NCBI GenBank assembly: GCA_035295845.1
Contig: DATGIF010000009.1
Span: forward strand, 1-53,382
Direction of reading: 5' to 3'
Length of the DNA stretch: 53,382 nucleotides
Source: Palsa-892 sp035295845
Lineage (GTDB): Bacteria; Pseudomonadota; Alphaproteobacteria; Rhizobiales; Xanthobacteraceae
Shown here: positions 16,856 to 24,593 of the stretch, piece after piece
How positions within the stretch are numbered: the stretch's first letter is position 1
Layout of the letters: each line of letters opens with the position of its first letter
Notes under the pieces: generated by a model
What the model was told of the DNA's origin: nothing
The model's input: only the letters and a program-made list of their open reading frames with translations
Database searches by the model: none
Position numbers and translations under genes: made by a program

Positions 16856-19717
16856 ATGTTTTCAAGGGAACAGTCACTACAACTGAACGAGCGCAATTCA
16901 CGCCAGACGAGGAATTCCGTTCGTTTGTTGTTGATATTGATTTTCGCCGGTCTCGTCGCCTTCACCGCGGTCAATCTGTGGTGGCGTTATGAGGACGAAA
17001 CCAGAGAGGCCGAGCGACGGGCGACGAACCTGACGCATATTCTAGACGATCACCTGCAACGCTCGATCGATTCAATCGACATCACCCTCGCGCAGCTCGC
17101 CAATTTCGGCGAGCAGGTTGGAACTTCGGCGCCGGCGGAGATATGGAATCCGCAACTTCGCACCGCCTTCAATGCGCTCTCCAGCGTCGGCTCGCTGTCG
17201 GTTCTCGACAAGAACGGAACGATCGTTCGCTCGACCATCACCGACATAATCGGCCAGTCGCGAGGCGACAATTTCCTGTTCCGCGAACTCGCGAGCCCGG
17301 CAGAGGCCGCGCTCGTGGCCGACGCCCCGTTCCTCAGTCCCCGTAACGGCCGAATTCTGTTGCCCCTCGGCCGTCGGCTCAACGCGCCCGACGGCAAGTT
17401 CGCCGGTGCCGTCGTTGCCACGCTCGAGCTGGAGCGATTGCGGGCGTTCTATTCCTCCATCAATGTCGACGCCCATGGCGCGATTTGGGTTTTTCATCCG
17501 GCAGGATTTCTTCTCCTCCGGCAACCCTCGAATGATGCCGCGACGAACGCGATCGTGCCCGACCATCCGCTGTTACAGGCCGCGGCGATGCATAAAATCG
17601 GCCTGTTGCGAGCGCCGCTTGAGAGAAATGGAGAATTCTATATCAGCGCCTATCGCACGCTGAGTAATCCTACGCTCGTGGTCGCGGTCTCCTTCAGCGA
17701 GAAGGACATCTTCGAAACCTGGTTTTCGGAGAACAAGGCGGCGGTCGGGCTCCTTGCTGTTTCCGGCGCCGCGCTGTTACTCGCCTGGCTCCTCATCGAT
17801 CACGAGATGCGCCGCCGTTTGACGGCCGACATGGCTTCGCAAAAGGCATGGATGAGGTTCAAGCAGATTTTCGATTTTGCCCCGCTCGTCGTCGCCGTGA
17901 AGGACTTGCAGGGGAAATATGTATTTGTGAATCGCGGCTATGAAGTGTGGACGCAACGAAACACGCCCGCCCTGATCGGGAAAACGATCCGGGATATTTT
18001 TGGCGACGGCAAATACGCCGATGATCACGAGGCGATGGACCGCGAAGTGGTCGAGAGCCGGAGCATCCTTCAGCGGGAATTCATCACGCCGCAGCCGCAG
18101 GGCGGTACGCGGACATCATTGTTCGTCAAATTCCCGCTCCTCGACGCCAGCCGCAAGGTGGAGGCGATCGGCTCCATTGCGCTGGACATCACCGACCGGA
18201 AAAGGGCCGACGCCGCGGTCGAGCGGATTTTCGAAACCTCGGTCGACTTGATCTTCATCGTAGACCCCAAGGGCAACTTCATCCGCGTGAGCCCGAGCAG
18301 CGAAATGATCCTTGGCTACCGGCCCGACGAAATGGAAGGCCACAGCGCGGTGGAATTCATCCATCCCGACGATCTTGCCAGCACCCGCGATGAAATGCGG
18401 CAGGCGCGCCGCGGCCACAGCACGCGTCACTTTGAATCCCGCTATTTTCACAAGGACGGCCACGAGGTGACGCTTACCTGGACCGGCGTGTGGTCGGAAC
18501 CGGAGCAGCAACATTTCTTCATCGGCCGCGACATGACCGATCGCCTCAAGCTCGAACGCGAACTGCGCCAGACCCAAAAGATGGAAGCGATCGGCCAGCT
18601 CACCGGCGGTATCGCCCACGACTACAACAATCTACTCACAGTCATTCTCGGCAATGCCGAGCTTTTGACCGAGGCTTTGCGCGACCAGCCGGAATTGCAC
18701 GCGCTCGCGCAAATGGCGCTCGATGCCGCCGATCGCAGCGCGACGCTCACGCAAAGGCTGCTTGCCTTCGGCCGCGGACAGGCGCTGGAATCGAAGGCAA
18801 CGGACGTGAACGAGCTGCTCGTCAACATCGTCGAGCTGATAGGCCCGACGCTAGGCGAACATGTGAAGGTCGAACGCCGCCTCGGCGAAGGTTTATGGCA
18901 TCCAGTCGTCGATCGCGGACAATTGGAAACCACTATCGTCAATCTTGCGGTCAACGCACGCGACGCGATGCCCATGGGCGGAACGCTGATCATCGAAACG
19001 ATGAATGCCGTGATCGACGAGGATTATGTTTCGCTCAATCCGGGAGCAAAAGAAGGCGAATACGTCGTCATCGCCGTTAGCGACACCGGCAGCGGAATGA
19101 CGCCCGAGGTTCTCGCGCGCGTCTACGAGCCGTTTTTCACGACCAAGGGGGTCGGCAAGGGAACGGGCCTCGGCCTCAGCATGATCTACGGTTTCGTGAA
19201 GCAGTCCGGCGGACACATCGCCATCTACTCCGAGGTCAATGTCGGCACCGTGGTGCGGCTTTATTTTCCGCGCGCCGATGCGCCGGTGGCCCCTTCGATC
19301 AGCGGCGCGGTCGACGAAACCGCCGTACCCACCGGGACCGAGACGATCCTCCTCGTCGAGGACGATCCGATGGTGCGCGCGCATGCGGAGCGGCAGATCG
19401 CAAGCTTCGGGTATCGCGTGCACAGCGCCGGGAAAGGGTCGGAAGCCATCAAGCTGATCGACGATGGCCTGAAACCCGATCTCCTCCTGACCGACGTTAT
19501 AATGCCCGGCGGGATGAACGGCCGCGAGCTCGCGGATGAGCTGCGCAAGTCTCAGCCCGACCTCAAGGTCCTGTTCACTTCAGGCTACACCCAGGGCGCT
19601 CTCGATTCCGCGGAGCGGATAAGCGGCAGCAACTTCCTCAGCAAACCCTTCCGCCGCGCCGAACTTGCGGCCAAGATCCGCGATTTACTCGACGAAAAAA
19701 TGCTCGCGGACGTTTGA
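16856..19717 (+). CDS. Hybrid sensor histidine kinase, dCache-like/PAS/PAS/HisKA/HATPase/REC
   Basis: Membrane-bound kinase of 953 residues. TM1 is at about 21-43, followed by a periplasmic sensor of about 250 residues (Cache-like, with SIDITLAQLA and DKNGTIVRS), TM2 at about 297-317, two PAS domains (about 330-450 and 455-575), HisKA with GGIAHDYNN (His588), and HATPase_c with NLAVNARDAM, DTGSGM and GTGLGLSM. A C-terminal receiver carries Asp880 in LLTDVIMPGG and a Lys in LSKPF. Start is uncertain: ATG at 16856 is preferred over TTG at 16823; GGAGGAAGAG lies 15-25 bases upstream. The divergent REC-EAL gene may be its partner, and aat follows after 35 bases. Confidence 0.93.
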   Translation: MFSREQSLQLNERNSRQTRNSVRLLLILIFAGLVAFTAVNLWWRYEDETREAERRATNLTHILDDHLQRSIDSIDITLAQLANFGEQVGTSAPAEIWNPQLRTAFNALSSVGSLSVLDKNGTIVRSTITDIIGQSRGDNFLFRELASPAEAALVADAPFLSPRNGRILLPLGRRLNAPDGKFAGAVVATLELERLRAFYSSINVDAHGAIWVFHPAGFLLLRQPSNDAATNAIVPDHPLLQAAAMHKIGLLRAPLERNGEFYISAYRTLSNPTLVVAVSFSEKDIFETWFSENKAAVGLLAVSGAALLLAWLLIDHEMRRRLTADMASQKAWMRFKQIFDFAPLVVAVKDLQGKYVFVNRGYEVWTQRNTPALIGKTIRDIFGDGKYADDHEAMDREVVESRSILQREFITPQPQGGTRTSLFVKFPLLDASRKVEAIGSIALDITDRKRADAAVERIFETSVDLIFIVDPKGNFIRVSPSSEMILGYRPDEMEGHSAVEFIHPDDLASTRDEMRQARRGHSTRHFESRYFHKDGHEVTLTWTGVWSEPEQQHFFIGRDMTDRLKLERELRQTQKMEAIGQLTGGIAHDYNNLLTVILGNAELLTEALRDQPELHALAQMALDAADRSATLTQRLLAFGRGQALESKATDVNELLVNIVELIGPTLGEHVKVERRLGEGLWHPVVDRGQLETTIVNLAVNARDAMPMGGTLIIETMNAVIDEDYVSLNPGAKEGEYVVIAVSDTGSGMTPEVLARVYEPFFTTKGVGKGTGLGLSMIYGFVKQSGGHIAIYSEVNVGTVVRLYFPRADAPVAPSISGAVDETAVPTGTETILLVEDDPMVRAHAERQIASFGYRVHSAGKGSEAIKLIDDGLKPDLLLTDVIMPGGMNGRELADELRKSQPDLKVLFTSGYTQGALDSAERISGSNFLSKPFRRAELAAKIRDLLDEKMLADV

Positions 19718-19752
19718 TTTCATTCCGGCCGCGAAAGTTGCATGATCGGCGC

Positions 19753-20430
19753 ATGACCAGGCCGACCCAATCTTTCGTGGAAATTACGCCCGAGGTGCTG
19801 CTCAAGGCCTATGCCTGCGGCATCTTTCCGATGGCGGAAAGCGCCGACGATCCAAGCCTCTACTGGATCGAGCCGGAGCAGCGCGGCCTAATTCCGCTCG
19901 ATGGCTTCCACGTGCCGCGGCGGCTCGCCCGCACCGTGCGCTCCGACCATTTCGAGATCGTGATCGATCGCGATTTCGAGGCGGTGATCGACGCTTGCGC
20001 GGCACCCGCGCCCAGCCGCGGCAAGACCTGGATCAACGGGCGCATCCGCCGTCTCTATGGCGAACTCTTCCGCCGCGGGCATTGTCACACCGTCGAGGCG
20101 CGGCGCGAGGGACGGCTCGTGGGCGGGCTTTACGGCGTTTCGTTGGGGCGCGCGTTTTTCGGCGAGAGCATGTTTCACCTCGAGCGCGACGCCTCGAAGG
20201 TCGCCCTCGTTCATCTTGTCGCGCGGCTCAGGCTCGGCGGTTACAAGCTGCTCGACGCGCAGTTCCTCACCCCGCACCTTGAGAGCTTCGGCGCGATCGA
20301 GGTCGAACGGGAGGAATATCATCATCTCCTCGAGCAGGCGCTCGAGGGCGATGCGGATTTCTACTTCTTCCCGGCCGACGCCGCGATCGCCGGCGGCGTG
20401 GTTTTGCAGTCGATAACCCAGACGTCATAA
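19753..20430 (+). CDS. aat: Leucyl/phenylalanyl-tRNA-protein transferase
   Basis: Transfers Leu or Phe from tRNA to proteins with N-terminal Arg or Lys, feeding the N-end rule pathway to ClpS-ClpAP. The 225-residue protein has the expected blocks: LLKAYACGIFPMAE, YWIEPEQRGLIPLD, WIN.RIRR.Y, HTVEARREGRLVGGLYGVSLG, FFGESMF and LLDAQFLTPHLESFGA. ATG at 19753 was chosen since the family begins just before the FVEITPE segment. clpS, the adaptor acting downstream of Aat, is also in this window at 35.9 kb. The last 70 bases overlap the convergent DUF2155 gene. Confidence 0.97.
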   Translation: MTRPTQSFVEITPEVLLKAYACGIFPMAESADDPSLYWIEPEQRGLIPLDGFHVPRRLARTVRSDHFEIVIDRDFEAVIDACAAPAPSRGKTWINGRIRRLYGELFRRGHCHTVEARREGRLVGGLYGVSLGRAFFGESMFHLERDASKVALVHLVARLRLGGYKLLDAQFLTPHLESFGAIEVEREEYHHLLEQALEGDADFYFFPADAAIAGGVVLQSITQTS

Positions 20431-21185
20431 ATCGGGTGTTCGACGCCGTGCAGGCCGGGTGAGGCCGCAAACATCCAGCCGGTGAAGATGCGCTTGATGT
20501 CGCCCTGCAGCGTGATCTCGTCGACATCGACGAAGCTCGAGGTGTTCTGAATCTCGGTCGCCGCGCGCGTGTAGCAGACGTGCGGCGTCACCTGCAGCGC
20601 GCCGAACTGCACGGTCTCGTCCATCGCCACCTCGAAGGTGATGATGCGGCCGGTGATTTTGTCGAGGCCGGAGAATACGGCGGTCGGATTCGAGATGCGG
20701 TGGATCGGCTCCTGCTGCACCGGCACTTCGGCGGCCTCGGGCTGGCTCGGCAGTTGTTGCTGCTGCTGATCAGGCCCCTGCTTCGCGGCCTTCTGCTGCT
20801 TCGCCTTTGGCGCGGGCGCCGGCGCATTTGGATTGGGAAGATTGGCGTTGCCCGGCAGCGGACCAGGCGCGGGCGGGCGCGGTTGCGCCTGCTGCGGCGG
20901 CGGCGGCGGGTTGCCCGGGCCCGAAGGCGGCGGCAATGGCGACGATTGAACACCGCCGGGATATTGCTGCGGCGGCGGATATTGTTGCGGCGGCGGATAT
21001 GGCTGCGGCTGCTGAGGCGGGTATTGCTGCGGGTACTGCTGTGGATACTGCTGCTGCGAGGGGTATGGCGGATATTGGTCGGTATCCACGTCGCGCGGCG
21101 GGCGCGGCGGAGCATATTGCGCCGCAGCCGGAAGCGCGGCCGCGAGTGCGGCAAGGACGAGGAACAGACGTGTGCGAAAGCGCAT
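20361..21185 (-). CDS. DUF2155 domain secreted protein with a Pro/Gln/Tyr-rich linker
   Basis: Exported protein of 274 residues: signal peptide (about 1-22, ...LPAAAQ), then a long low-complexity region (about 23-160) of YPQQ and YPPPQQ repeats and Pro/Ala/Gln runs. The C-terminal DUF2155 domain (about 165-265) has LDKITGRIITF, VTPHVCYTRAATE, FVDVDEI and VWVIDCKTTPPA with two conserved Cys. In many alphaproteobacteria it lies between aat and the NDUFA12 gene, and it does so here apart from five inserted genes. Its last 23 codons run antisense to the end of aat. Function unknown. The divergent Ldt gene pair at 21.3-23.0 kb carries a similar YPQQ linker. Confidence 0.92.
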   Translation of the reverse strand: MRFRTRLFLVLAALAAALPAAAQYAPPRPPRDVDTDQYPPYPSQQQYPQQYPQQYPPQQPQPYPPPQQYPPPQQYPGGVQSSPLPPPSGPGNPPPPPQQAQPRPPAPGPLPGNANLPNPNAPAPAPKAKQQKAAKQGPDQQQQQLPSQPEAAEVPVQQEPIHRISNPTAVFSGLDKITGRIITFEVAMDETVQFGALQVTPHVCYTRAATEIQNTSSFVDVDEITLQGDIKRIFTGWMFAASPGLHGVEHPIYDVWVIDCKTTPPAIAASAGKK

Positions 21186-21357
21186 GATTTAAAAGCGGCG
21201 AGCCGATTGCTTGCGCCCGCCTATGAAGCGCTCGTTATCACGCAAAATACGGCGGTGAAAGGGCGCAAAATCGTAACGTTCCCCCCGCTTGGCCAAGCGA
21301 GCCAAATATGCCCAAATTCGGCTGCACCGCTCGCCCGTTCAGGATTCGTCCGCCGCC

Positions 21358-22038
21358 ATGGCCAATCCACGCTTCTCCCGCCGTCGCTTTCTCACCGGGG
21401 CAGCCGCCGTGCTCGCCGCGTCGCAAGCGCGCGCGCAGGAATCGATGTTCGGCGTGCAGATCGAGCCGCAGGTCGGCTATGGCGTCGAATCGGACGAAGG
21501 CATCGATCCGGCCGAATGGTATATCGGCGAAGTCCCGGACGGGCGATTTTTCATCCGCAAGGTCAATTTCCAAAAACTCGATCCGGATTACCGCCGCCAG
21601 CTCGTGCGCGTTAATTTCAACGAGCAACCAGGTACGATCGTCATCGATCCCTCGCAGCATTTCCTGTATTCGATCCGCGAAGGCAATACCGCCGTGCGTT
21701 ACGGCGTCGGCACCGGACGCGAAGGTTTCGGCTGGAACGGCCGCGCGCAGATTGCCCGCAAGGCCGAATGGCCGGACTGGCATCCGCCGAAGGAAATGAT
21801 CCTGCGCCAGCCGGAATTGCCGGAGGTGATGCCGGGCGGCCCCGACAATCCGCTCGGCGCGCGCGCCATGTACCTTTACGACGGCAATCGCGACACGCTC
21901 TTTCGCATTCACGGCACCAAGGAGCCGTGGACCATCGGCACCAATGTCTCGTCGGGCTGCATCCGCATGCTGAATGAGGAAGTCGCCGACCTTTACCTGC
22001 GGACGCCCGTCGGGACGCGGGTCGTGGTGCTCGGTTGA
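21358..22038 (+). CDS. L,D-transpeptidase (YkuD), Tat-exported, copy 1
   Basis: Periplasmic enzyme of the YkuD family, forming 3-3 peptidoglycan cross-links or attaching proteins to peptidoglycan. The N-terminus FSRRRFLTGAAAVLAASQARAQ is a twin-arginine signal. The catalytic block is HGTKEPW (His185) to SSGCIRM (Cys201, Arg203), as in active Ldts. Length 226 residues. ATG at 21358 is chosen because it starts directly before the Tat motif. Its 3' half is nearly identical in DNA to copy 2 at a fixed offset of 1000 bases, while the 5' halves differ. It is divergent from DUF2155, with 172 bases between. Confidence 0.93.
   Translation: MANPRFSRRRFLTGAAAVLAASQARAQESMFGVQIEPQVGYGVESDEGIDPAEWYIGEVPDGRFFIRKVNFQKLDPDYRRQLVRVNFNEQPGTIVIDPSQHFLYSIREGNTAVRYGVGTGREGFGWNGRAQIARKAEWPDWHPPKEMILRQPELPEVMPGGPDNPLGARAMYLYDGNRDTLFRIHGTKEPWTIGTNVSSGCIRMLNEEVADLYLRTPVGTRVVVLG
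21757..22007 (+). repeat. Duplicated 251-base segment, copy 1 (within Ldt 1)
   Basis: By direct alignment this segment matches 22757-23007 with about 13 mismatches (about 95%), including one uninterrupted run of about 85 bases. The offset is exactly 1000 bases with no gaps. The flanking 5' parts of the two genes are much less similar, which suggests gene conversion or a crossover limited to the catalytic half. Confidence 0.85.
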
Positions 22039-22153
22039 GCGGCCGACAAAGTCTCCTGATCCCGCTGCCCTTGGAATGGCACAATTCGGAACCAAGTAGA
22101 CGGAAGACCGTTAACCGGCGCTCTATTCAGAGCTTTTAGACGAGCCTCGTTCC

Positions 22154-23035
22154 TTGAACACTTCGAAGCTTTCCCGCCGGCGCTTTCTTTCGGCCGCCGC
22201 GACGTTGATCGCGGCGCCGGGTCTCGCGCGCGCGCAGGGCTACCCTCCCTATCCGCCGCAGGCCTATCCCGGCCAGCCCTATCCGCCGCAAGGCTATCCG
22301 CAGCAGTACCCACAACAGTACCCGCAGCAAACTCCGCAACCCTATCCGGGTCAGCCCTATCCGCCGCCGCAGGCCTATCCCGGCCAGCCCTATCCGCCGC
22401 AGCCGATCGGTCCGGGCGCGCAGCAACCGCCTTCCGGCTATGGCCAGCAGCCGGGATACGGTCAGCAGCAGCCGCAGCAGGAACCGGAGCCGGAGGAAGG
22501 CAATGCCGCCGACTGGTACACCAACGCTTCGATCCCCGACGGACGCTTTCTGATCCGGCGCGTGAACATGGACAAGATCGATCCGGAATTCCGCCGTCAG
22601 CTCGTGAACTTCTCGCACCACGAGCAGCCCGGCACGATCGTGATCGATCCGCGGCAGCACTTTCTCTATCTCTTGCGCGAGGGAAACACCGCGATCCGCT
22701 ACGGCGTCGGCACCGGACGCGAGGGATTTGCCTGGCAAGGCGCCGCCACCATCGGCCGCAAGGCCGAGTGGCCGGACTGGCATCCGCCGAAGGAAATGAT
22801 CCTGCGCCAGCCGGAATTGCCGGAAATGATGCCGGGCGGCCCCGACAATCCGCTCGGCGCGCGCGCCATGTACCTTTACGACGGCAATCGCGACACGCTC
22901 TTTCGCATTCATGGCACGCGTGAGCCGTGGACCATCGGCAAGAATGTTTCGTCCGGCTGCATCCGCATGCTGAACGAGGAAGTCGCCGACCTTTACCTGC
23001 GGACGCCGATCGGCACTCGCGTGGTTGTGATGTGA
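22154..23035 (+). CDS. L,D-transpeptidase (YkuD), Tat-exported, copy 2 with PY/Q-rich linker
   Basis: Second YkuD enzyme, 293 residues. The Tat signal LSRRRFLSAAATLIAAPGLARAQ is followed by a low-complexity linker at about 29-115 made of YPGQPYPP and YPQQ repeats, then the catalytic domain with His253 and SSGCIRM (Cys269). No ATG fits; TTG at 22154 sits just before the Tat signal and is the likely start. The linker is absent from copy 1 and could let the enzyme reach through or bind peptidoglycan (inference). It resembles the linker of the divergent DUF2155 protein. Confidence 0.92.
   Translation: MNTSKLSRRRFLSAAATLIAAPGLARAQGYPPYPPQAYPGQPYPPQGYPQQYPQQYPQQTPQPYPGQPYPPPQAYPGQPYPPQPIGPGAQQPPSGYGQQPGYGQQQPQQEPEPEEGNAADWYTNASIPDGRFLIRRVNMDKIDPEFRRQLVNFSHHEQPGTIVIDPRQHFLYLLREGNTAIRYGVGTGREGFAWQGAATIGRKAEWPDWHPPKEMILRQPELPEMMPGGPDNPLGARAMYLYDGNRDTLFRIHGTREPWTIGKNVSSGCIRMLNEEVADLYLRTPIGTRVVVM
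22757..23007 (+). repeat. Duplicated 251-base segment, copy 2 (within Ldt 2)
   Basis: Partner of 21757-22007. It encodes the same catalytic half of the YkuD domain. Most differences cluster around the residues between the catalytic His and Cys. Confidence 0.85.
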
Positions 23036-23111
23036 CGGCCGTAGCCGCGCTCGCCGCGGCGGAATAAGAACCAATCCCGCGGGTTAAACGTTGGAACGAC
23101 GGAAGATCAAA

Positions 23112-23342
23112 ATGAAAGCGGCTATTCTGTTGGGAACGGCCATGGCCTTGGCAACGGCGACATTCAGCGAGGCGGCGCCGCGCGCGAATGAACGCTATTG
23201 CATTGAAATGGCGGAAGCCGGCGGCCCGGCGGGACCGCCGCAATGTATGTTCGAAACGCTCACGCAATGTATTGCGTCGAAGACCGCGCCGAACGACCGC
23301 TGCATGGAAAATCCGTGGTTCGCCGCGCGCGGAAACCGCTGA
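23112..23342 (+). CDS. DUF3551 small secreted Cys-containing protein, copy 1
   Basis: A 76-residue protein with a signal peptide (MKAAILLGTAMALATATFSEAA) and a short mature part of the DUF3551 type: RYCIEMA, PPQCMFETLTQC, RCMENPW, with four Cys in the mature region. DUF3551 proteins are common, multi-copy, uncharacterised periplasmic proteins in Bradyrhizobium-like bacteria. ATG at 23112 has GGAAG about 8 bases upstream; the longer TTG form only adds basic residues. Another copy follows directly. Confidence 0.85.
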   Translation: MKAAILLGTAMALATATFSEAAPRANERYCIEMAEAGGPAGPPQCMFETLTQCIASKTAPNDRCMENPWFAARGNR

Positions 23343-23397
23343 GAAAGATCTCTCCTTCGCGGAGAGGAAAAAGATCGAGCAGACGGAGGACACGCCC

Positions 23398-23649
23398 ATG
23401 AAAAATTTCATGATCCTTGGCGCCGTGGCCGCAACCTTGTTGTCGGCATGGACGGCGGAAGCACGCCCCGTGGGACCGAATGAGCGCTGGTGCCTGAACG
23501 TGACCGAATTTCGCGGCGGCGGCAGCTTCCGGTGCTACTACGCGACCTACGGCCAGTGCATGGCCTCGCGCACGGCGAACGGCGAGTGGTGCATGTTGAA
23601 CCCCGCGCTCGGCAGCCAACAGCCGCCCTACTCGTCTTACTATCGCTGA
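23398..23649 (+). CDS. DUF3551 small secreted Cys-containing protein, copy 2
   Basis: An 83-residue exported protein related to the previous gene: signal peptide (to about residue 22, WTAEARP), then RWCLNV, FRCYYATYGQC, EWCMLNP. The four-Cys pattern and the NP after the last Cys match copy 1, and the tail is PPYSSYYR. ATG at 23398 has GGAGGACA 7-12 bases upstream. The gap to copy 1 is 55 bases, so the pair is probably cotranscribed. Function unknown. Confidence 0.85.
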   Translation: MKNFMILGAVAATLLSAWTAEARPVGPNERWCLNVTEFRGGGSFRCYYATYGQCMASRTANGEWCMLNPALGSQQPPYSSYYR

Positions 23650-23652
23650 ACG

Positions 23653-24111
23653 CTAGACAATCTCGATTTTCGGCTCGCAATCGACCGGGAAGTTCACCGA
23701 ATTTGCAATGAAGCAAAGCCGGTGGGCTTCGTGATGGAGCGCGAGCGCTTTTTCCCGATCGCCCTTCGCGATCGTGACCCGCGGCCGCAACATCGCGCGT
23801 TCGAACTTTCCGCCGATCGCCGCGTCCTCGATCATCGCGCCTTCGGCATTGTCCTCGTACTTCACGACGACGATGGCGTGCTGCGAGCAAAAGTGCAGAT
23901 ACCAAAGCATGTGGCAGGAGGAGAGCGCGGCGATCAGCAGGTCCTCGGGATTGTAATGGGCCGCACTGTGAAAAGCGGACGTTGCCACAATCTCCGGCTT
24001 GCCCTCGCTCCGGATGACGTGCTCGCGCGAATAGGATTTGTAATTCCCGGTGCCGCCTCCGGCACCCGCATCCCAGTGGATTGAAGCGCGATAAAGATGC
24101 CGCTTCGGCAT
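23653..24111 (-). CDS. OsmC family peroxiredoxin-like protein
   Basis: Member of the OsmC/Ohr superfamily (152 residues), cytoplasmic, usually reducing organic hydroperoxides with a Cys pair. The two family motifs are NPEDLLIAALSSCHMLWYLHFC (first Cys in SSC) and RLCFIANSVNFPV (second Cys). The divergence from typical Ohr suggests the OsmC-like group. It starts 10 bases after the NDUFA12 stop on the same strand and may be cotranscribed with it. It converges on the second DUF3551 gene with 3 bases between the stops. Confidence 0.92.
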   Translation of the reverse strand: MPKRHLYRASIHWDAGAGGGTGNYKSYSREHVIRSEGKPEIVATSAFHSAAHYNPEDLLIAALSSCHMLWYLHFCSQHAIVVVKYEDNAEGAMIEDAAIGGKFERAMLRPRVTIAKGDREKALALHHEAHRLCFIANSVNFPVDCEPKIEIV

Positions 24112-24121
24112 GCGCGCTAAC

Positions 24122-24532
24122 TTATTCGCCCGGCTTCCACGCCTTGTAATCGCCGGTGGCGGGCGGGCGGCGGCCGGATCTCAACGTCGAGCCCGCCGGC
24201 CGGTAGGCGTCCGGCGTGCCGGTGAGATTGGGCCGGTGCGGTTTCTGCCACTCGCGCGGCGTGTACTTTTCTTCGGTCGGCGGCACGTCGACCGTGTGGT
24301 GCAGCCAGCCGTGCCACGACGGCGGCACGCGCGAGGCCTCGGCGACACCGTTATAGATCACCCAGCGCCGCTCGAAGCCGAAGCCGGGATCGACCTTGCG
24401 GCTGCGTACGCGGAAGTAGCGATTGCCGAATTCATCGACGCCGACAAATTCGCCGTAGAGCCAGGTCCACAGCTGCGTGCCGAAGGTCTGGCCGTTCCAC
24501 CAGGTGAAGAAGCGGATCAGAAAGGTTTTCAT
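24122..24532 (-). CDS. NADH:ubiquinone oxidoreductase subunit NDUFA12
   Basis: Accessory subunit of complex I found in mitochondria and alphaproteobacteria (136 residues). Visible marks are FFTWWNGQTFGTQLWTW, GEFVGVDEFGNRYFR, RRWVIYNG.AEASRVP..WHGWLHH and the C-terminal YKAWKPGE. The gene is normally not in the nuo operon but close to aat and DUF2155, as here. ATG at 24532. It is probably cotranscribed with the OsmC gene just downstream. Confidence 0.96.
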   Translation of the reverse strand: MKTFLIRFFTWWNGQTFGTQLWTWLYGEFVGVDEFGNRYFRVRSRKVDPGFGFERRWVIYNGVAEASRVPPSWHGWLHHTVDVPPTEEKYTPREWQKPHRPNLTGTPDAYRPAGSTLRSGRRPPATGDYKAWKPGE

Positions 24533-24593
24533 GACGCTGCCTTAGAGCGTCGGCCCGGCCCTGTCCAGAAGGCTCAATGACCGGCAGAAATCT

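Noticed and set aside
20900..22480. CRISPR array or satellite in the YPQ repeat regions
   Set aside because: The short repeats are coding, in frame and variable, with no constant spacer length.
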